The notes under the pieces were generated by a model that was given only the letters and a program-made list of their open reading frames with translations, ran no database searches and was not told where the DNA came from. The position numbers and the translations under genes are program-made. Shown here piece after piece: positions 19,001-26,008 of a stretch of DNA of 64,000 nt (its first letter is position 1; every line of letters starts with the position of its first letter). This DNA is from Streptomyces sp. NBC_01288 (GTDB taxonomy: Bacteria > Actinomycetota > Actinomycetes > Streptomycetales > Streptomycetaceae): positions 8,493,001 through 8,557,000 of the forward strand of contig NZ_CP108427.1 in NCBI RefSeq assembly GCF_035982055.1, given 5' to 3'.

Positions 19001-20422
19001 GCTCCGCCCTCCAGCCCCGCCCCCGAGCCTTCCTCGGAGTCCACCGATCGGCTCCGGCCGGAAACCCCTTGGCGGGGCGAGTCGTTCACGGATCCCACCG
19101 GCGGCGCGCCCAGCCGTGGTGCCTGGTCGCCCTCCGGTGGCAACGCGCCCTGCCCCTCCGACACTCGGACGGCTGACGCCCACCCCGCCGCCCCGTACCC
19201 CTCCGCGTCCGCCGCACAGAGCTCCACCGTCGACGACACCGCCGCCTGGTCACCGACCGCCCCCCGTAAGCCAGTTGGGCCCGCCGCTGACGACACCGAC
19301 GCCCGTGCGTGGTCAGCAACCGCTCCCAGCACGCCAGTTGGGCCCACCGTCGAGGACGCCACCGCCTGGTCACCGGCCGTACCCAGTGGCCCAGCCCCGG
19401 CCAGGCCCACCGCCGACGACACCCGTGCCTGGTCAACGGACGCCCTCAGCAAGCCCGTTGGCCCCACCCCCGAAAGCGCCGACACCCGATCCTGGCCGAC
19501 CACCACCCCCGGCACCCCAGTCAGTCCCACCCCCGACCCCGCCTTTTCCTGGACCGAGTCGGTGCACCCCGGCGAAGGACGTCCGGTCGTGTCGTTCGGG
19601 GAACCCGAGGGATACGACGAGCGGGTGCGGCCGCGGCCGTTGGGGGCGCGGATACGGTCCCGGACCGCCGCCGTCGGCGTCTGTGTCGTGCTCGGTCTCG
19701 GGCTCATCGGCGGTGCGGTGACCGGGAGTTGGCTCACGGGAGATGACGGGGTGGACAGCGGCGCCACGTCCTTCGCCGCCGCCGGACAGTTGTGGCACAG
19801 CGTGCCTGTCGATCAGCTCTTCCCGCCCACCGTGCAGGGGCAGGGAGCCGGGCCCGGCGGCGCCGACCGTACGTGGACGCGGATCGCCGTCGCCCCGGAC
19901 ACCGGTTGTGCGAACGCCTTCGATCCGCTGCTGCGCGACGTCCTCGCCCCCATCGGCTGCCAGCGACTCCTGCGGGCCACCTACACCGACGCGACTCAGA
20001 GCTACGTCACCACGGTCGGCATCCTCTTCGCCAAGGGCGACCTCGCCGCGATGACCGCCCTCTCCACCCGGTTCAAGAACGAGAACCTCGGCAACCGCAC
20101 CGACCTCATGCCCCGCCCGTACGCGGCCAAGGGCACCCTCGCCGACGCCTTCGGCGACAAGCAGCGGGCCTCGTGGACCGTCTCCGTCCTCACCGACGCC
20201 CCCGTCGTCGTCTACGCCGTCTCCGGCTGGGCGGACGGCCGTAAGGTCGACGCACCCGAACCCGCCGACAAGGCGGTCACGTCCGGCAGCACCGACGCCC
20301 CCGCCCAGGCCGGTCTCGGCAACGAGGCGCAGGGCCTCGCCGACCGCGTGGAGCGGAGCCTGCGCAAGACCGTCGACTCGCCCTCGGGGGCCTCAACGAG
20401 CTCGGAGAAGAAGACCTCATGA
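16016..20422 (+). CDS. Very large Pro/Ser/Arg-rich repetitive protein with single C-terminal transmembrane helix and extracytoplasmic domain
   Basis: 1468 residues from ATG 16016, with a GGGGGG ribosome site. Residues 1 to ~1210 are predicted disordered: a Gly/Ser/Asn-rich start, then Pro-rich repeats of about 30 residues (PPRPEGEAPRQ, SSDRLGQDSARSATPPAPA), part of them organised as a 57-residue (171-bp) tandem repeat. A second series of ~22-residue units with DDTxAWSxxxPxxPVGPT follows. One helix near 1220-1240 (VGVCVVLGLGLIGGAVTG) precedes a ~220-residue domain with a two-Cys region (DTGCANAF ... PIGCQRLL). The stop overlaps the mycosin-like protease gene (ATGA). Topology suggests a cytoplasmic disordered arm and an exported C-terminal domain. 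Function unknown; a T7-secretion-associated partner is possible. Confidence 0.75.
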   Translation: MSTEARRAPGPAGSTPPHRPPGVTESMGSGSTGSGHPVNSANGTNGTNSGNVTDSAGRPTADEATGEDLDRPHSGSVGDSGATASGATSGSASVPGTGSVSGPAPGFAWGPGSGSGPASGMAPGSASRGGQGTPGGPNRPGASSTSSAWDAWSAPGMPGVSTNGGTSERRPASGAHARGRRVAGDAPRPSDGTGTGVSGSGNSGAGREPFAAGSGAGSAGSGGSSTGWWDRGDGRRTAPQNGGSDADAVFRGNGNGPDARTRAQGNGFDAGAVSSSTGSSSNGPDPRTAPQGNGSDGRDGSSDGRPRFPGLRPFSPHAMDPVSPPPPPASARFPDTPPAPGGEAFRTNAETVPPRPPQRPTAATGGNEALWEPGSDAASPFRPTTPAGSDNPPHPASEVPHPSSDWLRQDATGPATPPRSAVPPRSAGEAPGEAFDWSREDSAGSGVLSAPGVPSRAAGEGSGGSPDRLRDAPGRPVTPPGSAAPSRPAGEVPREAFDWARQDSAGSGMPPAPGVPPRAAGEGPGQSPDRLRHVPGRPGTPTSDPTPPGPAGEAPLQVSDRLDQDSVRQASPPGPATPPRPEDETPRQSNDPQRHAPTRPRTSAGPATPSDSAAEASRESSDSQRYVPTRPGTSADASTPPRPANEAHPSSDRPRQDSPRSATPPGPATPPRPDAEPPRQSSDRQRYVPTRPGTSAGSTTPPGSAPEVPPQPSDRGLGQDSARSATPPAPATPPRPEGEAPRQSSDRLGQDSNSPAAPHGSATPRRPRRSSDRLGRDSARSATPPAPVTPPRPEGEAPRQPSDQLGQDSNSPAAPSGLATPGHPRRSSDRLGQDFARSATPPAPVTPPRSEGEAPRQSSDRLGQDPNSPATPSAPAAPPRPEAELRRQSSDWMGQDSARSATSSTPAAPPRPEAEPPGGSPDRQRYVPTRPGTTAGSATPPRPAAEPSPQPSDHLRQDSSRPATPPGPATTPPRPTIEPPHQAPDRQSPTLTRPPAPPSSPAPEPSSESTDRLRPETPWRGESFTDPTGGAPSRGAWSPSGGNAPCPSDTRTADAHPAAPYPSASAAQSSTVDDTAAWSPTAPRKPVGPAADDTDARAWSATAPSTPVGPTVEDATAWSPAVPSGPAPARPTADDTRAWSTDALSKPVGPTPESADTRSWPTTTPGTPVSPTPDPAFSWTESVHPGEGRPVVSFGEPEGYDERVRPRPLGARIRSRTAAVGVCVVLGLGLIGGAVTGSWLTGDDGVDSGATSFAAAGQLWHSVPVDQLFPPTVQGQGAGPGGADRTWTRIAVAPDTGCANAFDPLLRDVLAPIGCQRLLRATYTDATQSYVTTVGILFAKGDLAAMTALSTRFKNENLGNRTDLMPRPYAAKGTLADAFGDKQRASWTVSVLTDAPVVVYAVSGWADGRKVDAPEPADKAVTSGSTDAPAQAGLGNEAQGLADRVERSLRKTVDSPSGASTSSEKKTS
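18155..18640 (+). repeat. 171-bp in-frame tandem repeat inside the large protein gene
   Basis: The segment starting GACGCCTCCCGCGCCGG recurs at 18190, 18361 and 18532, exactly 171 bp (57 codons) apart. About 2.8 copies are nearly identical at DNA level; flanking copies are more diverged. In-frame length suggests expansion by slippage or unequal exchange. Confidence 0.85.
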
Positions 20423-21594
20423 GCGTCACCGTCCGCCGGGCCGGTCTGCTGAGCGCCCTCCTGGCCGCCTCCCTCGCCCTGGTCCCGTCCACCGTCGCGC
20501 ACGCCGACGGCATACGCGCCCAGGAATGGGCCCTGGACGCCATGCACACCCAAGATGCCTGGCAGACCACCAAGGGCAAGGGCATCACCGTCGCCGTCCT
20601 GGACACCGGCGTCGAGGCCGACCACCCCGACCTCACCGGCAACGTCCTCGCAGGCAAGGACATGGTCGGCTTCGGGGCCAAGCCGGGCGACCGCGCCTGG
20701 GCCCGCCACGGCACCGCGATGGCCGGCATCATCGCCGGCCACGGACACGGCCCCGGCGACACCGACGGAGTCATCGGCATCGCCCCCGAGGCCAAGATCC
20801 TCCCCGTCCGCGTGATCCTCGAAGACGGCGACTCCGCCCGCGGCAAGGCCCGCACCACCCGCGGCAACGCCCTTGCGGACGGCATCCGTTGGGCCGCCGA
20901 CCACGGCGCCGACGTCATCAACCTCTCCCTCGGCGACGACTCCGCCTCCGCGCACCCCGAGCCCGCCGAGGACGAGGCCGTGCAGTACGCCCTGAAGAAG
21001 GGCGTCGCCGTCGTCGCCTCGGCCGGCAACGGCGGCGAGAAGGGCGACCACGTCTCCTACCCGGCCGCCTACCCGGGCGTGATCGCCGCGACCGCCGTGG
21101 ACCGCTTCGGCACCCGCGCCTCCTTCTCCACCCGCCGCTGGTACGCCACGGTCAGCGCCCCCGGCGTCAACGTCGTCATCGCCGACCCCGACCACAAGTA
21201 CTACGAGGGGTGGGGGACCAGCGCCGCGTCCGCCTTCGTGTCAGGGGCCGTCGCGCTGATCAAGGCGGCCCACCCGGGGCTGACCCCGGCCCAGATCAAG
21301 AAGCTCCTCGAAGACACCGCCCGCAACCCCCCGGCCGGCGGCCGCGACGACTCCCGCGGCTACGGCTTCATCGACCCCGCCGCCGCCATCAAGGCCGCGG
21401 CCGGCCTGAAGCCCACGGGCCTGACCTCCGCCGCCTACGGCAAGAAGTACTTCGGCTCGGGACCGGACGCAGCCCAGTCCGACAGCAGCACGTCCGACTG
21501 GGCGGGCCCGCTCGCGGGCAGCGTCGGCGGAGTCCTGTTGGTGGCCGCGGTCGTCCTGTGGCGCGGCCGACGCCGACGCCCCGAGGCCTTCTGA
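20419..21594 (+). CDS. Mycosin-like S8 subtilisin-type serine protease, membrane anchored
   Basis: 391 residues. A signal peptide (LLSALLAASLALVPSTVAHA) ends near residue 29. The catalytic triad is Asp62 (VLDTGVEADHPDL), His97 (RHGTAMAGII) and Ser268 (GTSAASAFVSG), with oxyanion Asn204 (SAGNGG). A C-terminal helix (SVGGVLLVAAVVLW) plus RGRRRRP anchors it with the catalytic domain outside. Mycosins process T7-secreted substrates in mycobacteria, but no EccB/C/D/E or WXG100 genes lie in this window. Translational coupling to the giant repetitive protein suggests the two act together, perhaps with its exported domain as substrate or partner. Confidence 0.9.
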   Translation: MSVTVRRAGLLSALLAASLALVPSTVAHADGIRAQEWALDAMHTQDAWQTTKGKGITVAVLDTGVEADHPDLTGNVLAGKDMVGFGAKPGDRAWARHGTAMAGIIAGHGHGPGDTDGVIGIAPEAKILPVRVILEDGDSARGKARTTRGNALADGIRWAADHGADVINLSLGDDSASAHPEPAEDEAVQYALKKGVAVVASAGNGGEKGDHVSYPAAYPGVIAATAVDRFGTRASFSTRRWYATVSAPGVNVVIADPDHKYYEGWGTSAASAFVSGAVALIKAAHPGLTPAQIKKLLEDTARNPPAGGRDDSRGYGFIDPAAAIKAAAGLKPTGLTSAAYGKKYFGSGPDAAQSDSSTSDWAGPLAGSVGGVLLVAAVVLWRGRRRRPEAF

Positions 21595-21661
21595 ACGGTG
21601 AGGTGAGCAGGGGCAGTTGGCCAGAGTTAGCCACTCCCACCCCGGAACGGGCGAGCGGTCG

Positions 21662-22651
21662 TCAGTCCGTCGCGGACGCCGAAGCCGCCGTAGCCGAACC
21701 GCTGTTCTGACCGAACGCCGCGACCCCCGCCTTCGCCGCCGCCTCGATCAGGGAGATGCCCTTGGTCTGGGTCGTGCTGCCCTTCGACAGGACGGCGACC
21801 AGGTACGCGTCGCCGTCCGTGCCCGTCACCCGGCCGATGCTGTTGACGTCCCACAGACCGGTCGTGCTGCGCGCCAACCAGCCGTTCTTCAGCGCCCACT
21901 TGGAGCCGTCGGCCGCCGCAGACACCCCCCATTGCTGATCGGCCTCTATCTGCTTCATCAGCCCCTGGATGTACGACCGCGACGCCGAGCTGAGCTTAGA
22001 GTCGTCCCCGAACACCTGCTGAAGCAGGGCGAGTTGATCCGCTGCCGTGGTCTGGGTCAGCCCCCAGAGCGGGCCGGTGCCACCCGTGGTACCGGTCAGC
22101 CCGAACGTCTTGTTCGCCGCGTCGAGCCCGTCCGCCGTGCCGATGATGTCCCACAGGGCCGTCGCGGAGTTGTTGTCGCTGTTCTGGATCATCGTGGTGG
22201 CGTACGACTTCTCGGTCGCCGTCAGCTGCCGGCCCGCGTCCTGCGCCTGGAGCAGCAGCGTCGCCAGGATGTCGACCTTGACGATGCTCGCCGTGTCGAA
22301 GGCGGCGCCGCCGTACGTCGCGCTCTCGCCGGAGGTCAGATCGAGCACCGCCACCGACACCTTCTGGTCGCCGGTCGGAGTCACCGACCTCATCGCCTTG
22401 GCCAGCAGCGCGTCGTAGTCGACCGTCGGCTGCGTCACAGGTTCCACCGTCGCCTCCCGGCTGCCCGACGCCGAGGCCGACGGCGCCGCCGCCGACGATA
22501 CGGCGCCCGAGTGCGCGTGTGCCTTCACGTACACGGTTCCTCCCGCCGTGACGCCCACGACGGCCACGGCGGCGAGGGCGATGTAGGGGAGCGGACGGCG
22601 CCGGGAGGAACGCGCGCGGTGGTGTCGGCGGGCGGCTCTGGAAGACTCCAT
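21662..22651 (-). CDS. Serine beta-lactamase-like / penicillin-binding-fold hydrolase, membrane anchored
   Basis: 329 residues. A basic N-terminus is followed by one helix (YIALAAVAVVGVTAGGTVYV), with no clear cleavage site. The class A beta-lactamase fold is indicated by SIVK at 122-125 (SxxK nucleophile), SDN at 158-160 and KNG at 255-257 where KTG/KSG is usual. It lacks an obvious Glu166-type omega loop, so beta-lactam hydrolysis is unlikely and a role in cell-wall metabolism is possible. It is convergent with the mycosin-like protease gene and divergent from the SseB gene. Confidence 0.8.
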   Translation of the reverse strand: MESSRAARRHHRARSSRRRPLPYIALAAVAVVGVTAGGTVYVKAHAHSGAVSSAAAPSASASGSREATVEPVTQPTVDYDALLAKAMRSVTPTGDQKVSVAVLDLTSGESATYGGAAFDTASIVKVDILATLLLQAQDAGRQLTATEKSYATTMIQNSDNNSATALWDIIGTADGLDAANKTFGLTGTTGGTGPLWGLTQTTAADQLALLQQVFGDDSKLSSASRSYIQGLMKQIEADQQWGVSAAADGSKWALKNGWLARSTTGLWDVNSIGRVTGTDGDAYLVAVLSKGSTTQTKGISLIEAAAKAGVAAFGQNSGSATAASASATD

Positions 22652-22801
22652 GCCCGCGATGCTGGTGGCGGCGACTGTGCGACACGTGAGATGAAAGTTA
22701 GATGTCTGTCAACTGTGTCTGAGAAACGTGTGAAAGCTGTGTCCCCCGCGTTTCAGGACCCGCACAAGCCCTGCAGCATCCCCCCGATAGGGTCGGTCAC
22801 C

Positions 22802-23584
22802 GTGGCGAACAAGAACATTCCCGACTCCGGCTACTCCGACGACGACGGCACGGCCGACCCCGCACTGAGCGCGGCGCTCGCCGCCTGGGCCGAGGACCGC
22901 ACCGCCGTGGGACCCGTCCTGGCGGCCCTCAAGGGCGCCCGCCTGCTCGTGCCCGTGGTGGCCGTGCTCGGCGAGGTCGAGGAGGACAGTGAGGAGGGGC
23001 GCGAAGCTCCTTGGAAGGGTGGTGGTGGGAGACGGGAGGGCGGGCTGCGCCGCGAGAAGACCAGCGACATGGCCGTGCCGACTCTGAAGGCCGGCGGCCG
23101 GACCGCGCTGCCCGCCTTCACGTCCACCGACTCGCTGGCCCGCTGGGACCCGGCGGCCCGACCCGTGGCCGTACCCCTGCACCAGGCACTCCAGGCCGCC
23201 GTGCACGAGAAGGCGGACACGATCGTGCTGGACCTGGCCGGGCCCGTGCCGTACGAGCTGAGCGGGTCCGCGCTGCTCGCGGTGGCGGAGGGGCGGACGA
23301 CCGCCGATCCGCTCACCGATCCGGCGGTGGTCGAGGCCGTACGGACCGCCGTCGCCGCCGAGCCCGCCGTACTGCGTGCGCACCTCGGGCCGGGACAGGC
23401 CGACGGCACCCTCGCGCTCGTGCTCGACCCGGCCGCGCCCGCCGCCGAGGCCGCCCGCGCGGTGGCCCGTCGTCTCGCCGACGACGAGACGCTGAGGGCC
23501 CGCCTGGTGCGCGGCCTCGACCTGGCACTGCTGCCGGCCGGGGCGACGCCTCCGGGCGAGCCCTTGTACGTACGTATGGGGTGA
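22802..23584 (+). CDS. SseB-family protein
   Basis: 260 residues from GTG 22802; the ribosome site is weak. The SseB N-terminal-domain pattern is visible: ALKGARLLVPVVAVLGE, then MAVPTLKAGGRTALPAFTSTDSLARW. The usually short loop between these is expanded by a low-complexity insert of Glu, Gly, Lys and Arg (about residues 61-87), probably a disordered linker. Function of the actinobacterial members is unknown. It ends 4 bp before the convergent DUF1844 gene. Confidence 0.78.
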   Translation: MANKNIPDSGYSDDDGTADPALSAALAAWAEDRTAVGPVLAALKGARLLVPVVAVLGEVEEDSEEGREAPWKGGGGRREGGLRREKTSDMAVPTLKAGGRTALPAFTSTDSLARWDPAARPVAVPLHQALQAAVHEKADTIVLDLAGPVPYELSGSALLAVAEGRTTADPLTDPAVVEAVRTAVAAEPAVLRAHLGPGQADGTLALVLDPAAPAAEAARAVARRLADDETLRARLVRGLDLALLPAGATPPGEPLYVRMG

Positions 23585-23588
23585 GCTG

Positions 23589-23960
23589 CTAGCCGTAGAT
23601 CGGGCCCGTGTACTTCTCGCCCGGGCCCTGGCCCGGCTCGTCGCGGACGAGGGACGCCTCGCGGAAGGCCAGCTGGAGGGACTTCAGTCCGTCGCGCAGC
23701 GGGGCCGCGTGGAACGAGCTGATCTCGGTCGCGCTCGCGTCGAGGAGGCCGGCCAGGGCGGTGACCAGCTTGCGGGCCTCGTCCAGGTCCTTGTACTTGT
23801 CGCCCTCCTCGGTCAGACCCAGCTTCACGGCGGCGGCGCTCATCAGATTCACGGCGACCGTCACGATCACCTCGACCGCCGGGACCTCCGCGATGTCGCG
23901 GGCCATGGCGTCGAAGTCGGGGGCGTCAACATTGGTGGACTCGGGAGGCGTGTCACTCAT
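23589..23960 (-). CDS. DUF1844 domain-containing protein
   Basis: 123 residues from ATG 23960; a GTG at 23969 is the alternative. Mostly helical, with the family core VEVIVTVAVNLMSAAAVKLGL and DLDEARKLVTALAGLLD. Such small proteins are widespread and often sit near infC in actinobacteria. Function unknown. Its start is about 70 bp from the infC leader, which is transcribed divergently. Confidence 0.8.
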   Translation of the reverse strand: MSDTPPESTNVDAPDFDAMARDIAEVPAVEVIVTVAVNLMSAAAVKLGLTEEGDKYKDLDEARKLVTALAGLLDASATEISSFHAAPLRDGLKSLQLAFREASLVRDEPGQGPGEKYTGPIYG

Positions 23961-24027
23961 GCCCCACACGATAGGGCCCGGTGTACGGCGGTTCGCACCA
24001 CCCTCGGGGAGCTGCTAACCTTGTGTG

Positions 24028-24087
24028 ATGACCGGCCAGGCACCGTGGTGCCCGGCCAACAAGTGGAGGCTCCGATCTCCCACCTGA
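24028..24087 (+). CDS. Possible 19-residue leader peptide of the infC operon
   Basis: ATG 24028 opens a 19-codon frame ending at TGA 24087, inside the infC leader and upstream of the attenuator. It has two Trp and one Cys (MTGQAPWCPANKWRLRSPT). The Shine-Dalgarno sequence is weak and the frame could be chance. Translation could alter leader folding. Confidence 0.25.
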   Translation: MTGQAPWCPANKWRLRSPT

Positions 24088-24207
24088 CTGTCCTCACGGA
24101 CGGCGGGTCACCCCGGTCAGGCGGTCACCATCGTTCCGTACGGACGATGGAGTCGCCCGAAAGTGCGCCCCGCGATCATCGCGGCGGTGCTCCGGCAGTG
24201 TTTTGGA

Positions 24208-24239
24208 GCCCCGTCTTGTGATCGTCCGGGGCATTTTTT
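24208..24239 (+). terminator. Attenuator-type intrinsic terminator in the infC leader
   Basis: GCCCCG (24208-24213) pairs with CGGGGC (24227-24232) and is followed by ATTTTTTG. A six-T tract is rare in this GC-rich DNA. It lies 85 nt before the infC start, so it must be read through for expression. Confidence 0.75.
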
Positions 24240-24324
24240 GTGTTCCGGCGCGGTTAGGTCTGTCTACCGAAGACAAGCGCGGCCGTCCGCCAGATGGCCG
24301 TGTGGTGCTAACCGAGGAGGATCC

Positions 24325-25050
24325 ATCAGCACCGAGCCCCGTATCAACGACCGGATTCGCGTTCCCGAAGTGCGACTTGTCGGTCCGAGCGGCGAGCAGG
24401 TCGGAATTGTTCCGCTTGCCAAGGCCCTTGAGCTTGCGCAGGAGTACGACCTGGACCTGGTCGAGGTTGCGGCGAGTGCACGTCCGCCGGTCTGCAAGCT
24501 CATGGACTACGGGAAGTTCAAGTACGAGTCGGCCATGAAGGCCCGTGAGGCGCGCAAGAACCAGGCGCACACGGTCATCAAGGAGATGAAGCTCCGGCCG
24601 AAGATCGACCCGCACGACTATGACACCAAGAAGGGTCACGTCGTCCGGTTCCTGAAGCAGGGCGACAAGGTCAAGATCACGATCATGTTCCGTGGTCGCG
24701 AGCAGTCCCGGCCGGAACTCGGCTACCGACTGCTTCAGCGTCTCGCCACGGATGTCGAGGACCTCGGGTTCATCGAGTCGAACCCGAAGCAGGACGGCCG
24801 AAACATGATCATGGTTCTCGGCCCGCACAAGAAGAAGACCGAGGCGATGGCCGAGGCCCGTGAGGCCCAGGCTGTCCGCAAGGCGGAAGCGAAGGCCAAC
24901 CCGGGCAAGTCGCAGAACGCCGCGGAGTCCGAGTTCGACGACGAGGACAGCGTCAACGAGGACAGCGTCAGCGAGGAGATCGTTGACGAGGACCACGTCG
25001 ACGAGGTCGAGACCGTCGAGGCCCCGGCCGAGGCTCGCGCCGACGCCTGA
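24325..25050 (+). CDS. infC: Translation initiation factor IF-3, with ATC initiation codon
   Basis: The conserved N-terminus STEPRINDRIRVPEVRLVG begins right after ATC 24325. GAGGAGG (24314-24320) lies 4 nt before it, and no ATG, GTG or TTG in this frame fits. Non-standard starts (AUU/AUC) are characteristic of infC, where IF3 rejects its own start codon and so autoregulates. The N-domain, linker (KLMDYGKFKYE) and C-domain (IDPHDYDTKKGHVVRFLKQGDKVK, FRGREQSR) are intact. An acidic tail of ~50 residues rich in Asp, Glu and Val follows, typical of actinobacteria. IF3 binds 30S and proofreads initiation. Confidence 0.95.
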   Translation: MSTEPRINDRIRVPEVRLVGPSGEQVGIVPLAKALELAQEYDLDLVEVAASARPPVCKLMDYGKFKYESAMKAREARKNQAHTVIKEMKLRPKIDPHDYDTKKGHVVRFLKQGDKVKITIMFRGREQSRPELGYRLLQRLATDVEDLGFIESNPKQDGRNMIMVLGPHKKKTEAMAEAREAQAVRKAEAKANPGKSQNAAESEFDDEDSVNEDSVSEEIVDEDHVDEVETVEAPAEARADA

Positions 25051-25157
25051 TCCCCGGACGCCAGTCCAGGGATGTAACCGATACAAGAGCGACGCTCCAC
25101 CTGTGCCCGGTTTCACGACCGGGCACCGGAGCGCCACCGACGAGGAGATACGGCGCT

Positions 25158-25352
25158 ATGCCGAAGAACAAGTCGCACAGCGGTGCCAGCAAGCGCTTCA
25201 AGATCACCGGCTCCGGCAAGGTGCTCCGCGAGCGTGCCGGCAAGCGCCACCTGCTCGAGCACAAGTCGTCCCGTGTGACGCGTCGCCTCACCGGCAACGC
25301 CGAGATGGCCCCGGGCGACGCCAAGAAGATCAAGAAGCTTCTCGGCAAGTGA
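25158..25352 (+). CDS. rpmI: 50S ribosomal protein L35
   Basis: 64 residues, very basic, starting MPKNKSHSGASKRFKITGSG and ending KKIKKLLGK, the full L35 length. GAGGAG precedes the ATG. It lies between infC and rplT in the conserved operon. It assembles into the large subunit. Confidence 0.97.
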   Translation: MPKNKSHSGASKRFKITGSGKVLRERAGKRHLLEHKSSRVTRRLTGNAEMAPGDAKKIKKLLGK

Positions 25353-25454
25353 CGTACGCGGCGCTCCGGTTGAGCGCCGTACGTCTGGACCGGGACCCCA
25401 TCGATTCCGGGCCGTGTGAGTCCAACCACGGCCCCGCTACAAGGAGTTAAACAA

Positions 25455-25838
25455 GTGGCACGCGTCAAGCGGGCAGTCAACGCCCACAAGAAGCGCCGGG
25501 CGATCCTCGAGGCCGCCAAGGGCTACCGCGGTCAGCGTTCGCGCCTGTACCGCAAGGCCAAGGAGCAGGTCACCCACTCTCTGGTCTACAACTACAACGA
25601 CCGCAAGAAGCGCAAGGGCGACTTCCGTCGGCTGTGGATCCAGCGCATCAACGCCGCTGCCCGCGCCAACGGCATCACCTACAACCGCTTCATCCAGGGT
25701 CTGAACGCGGCCAACATCGAGGTCGACCGCAAGATCCTCGCGGAGCTGGCCGTCAACGACGCCGGTGCGTTCGCCGCGCTGGTCGAGGTTGCGCAGAAGG
25801 CCCTGCCGAGCGACGTCAACGCGCCCAAGGCCGCGTGA
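25455..25838 (+). CDS. rplT: 50S ribosomal protein L20
   Basis: 127 residues from GTG 25455, with AAGGAG upstream. It starts ARVKRAVNAHKKRR and contains the L20 core AKGYRGQRSRLYRKAKEQV and IQRINAAARANGITYNRFI. L20 binds 23S rRNA early in assembly and in other bacteria represses its own operon. It is the last gene of infC-rpmI-rplT and is followed by a good terminator. Confidence 0.97.
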   Translation: MARVKRAVNAHKKRRAILEAAKGYRGQRSRLYRKAKEQVTHSLVYNYNDRKKRKGDFRRLWIQRINAAARANGITYNRFIQGLNAANIEVDRKILAELAVNDAGAFAALVEVAQKALPSDVNAPKAA

Positions 25839-25864
25839 ATTTGGCTTTCGCCGTGAGTTGAGGG

Positions 25865-25895
25865 ACCCGCAGGTTTTCAGGCCTGCGGGTTCTTT
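25865..25895 (+). terminator. Intrinsic terminator of infC-rpmI-rplT
   Basis: ACCCGCAGG (25865-25873) pairs with CCTGCGGGT (25882-25890) over a TTTTCAGG loop; TCTTTG follows. Confidence 0.9.
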
Positions 25896-25924
25896 GCTGT
25901 CAACCCCGGTTCGGTAGTTGGTCG

Positions 25925-25975
25925 GGTGCGGGCCGTCCGTGGCTGGTCGCGCAGTTCCCCGCGCCCCTAAAAAAC
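25925..25975 (-). repeat. Dispersed palindromic repeat, copy 2 (reverse orientation)
   Basis: GGCTGGTCGCGCAGTTCCCC followed by GCGCCCCTAAAA is the reverse complement of the element core. The hairpin's second arm is lost: the sequence runs AAAAAACACGG where GGGGCGC is expected. It lies between the rplT terminator and the methyltransferase gene. Confidence 0.7.
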
Positions 25976-26008
25976 ACGGTCGGCCTGAGATTGAAGGTGA
26001 AGCGGAGT

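Larger units (their letters stand above)
24028..24324 (+). ncRNA. Structured 5' leader of infC-rpmI-rplT with attenuator
   Basis: About 300 nt upstream of infC hold several hairpins: GGCCAGGCACC/GGTGCCCGGCC (~24033-24056), CCATCGT-N8-ACGATGG (~24128-24149), CGCGATCATCGCG (~24172-24184) and a terminator-like stem. A weak TTCGCA-18-TAACCT promoter precedes it (23992-24021). In Bacillus, L20 or translation status controls infC by leader attenuation; an equivalent here is inferred. Confidence 0.6.

Noticed and set aside
17360..19183. 607-codon Arg/Gly-rich antisense frame over the repetitive gene
   Set aside because: Frame arises from the repeats themselves; the sense frame continues into a folded domain and a coupled protease, which favours the sense strand. 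Some doubt remains because both are low complexity.
24163..24324. N-terminal extension of IF-3 from an upstream start
   Set aside because: The extension runs through the attenuator hairpin and T tract and lacks homology; the ATC start has a proper ribosome site.
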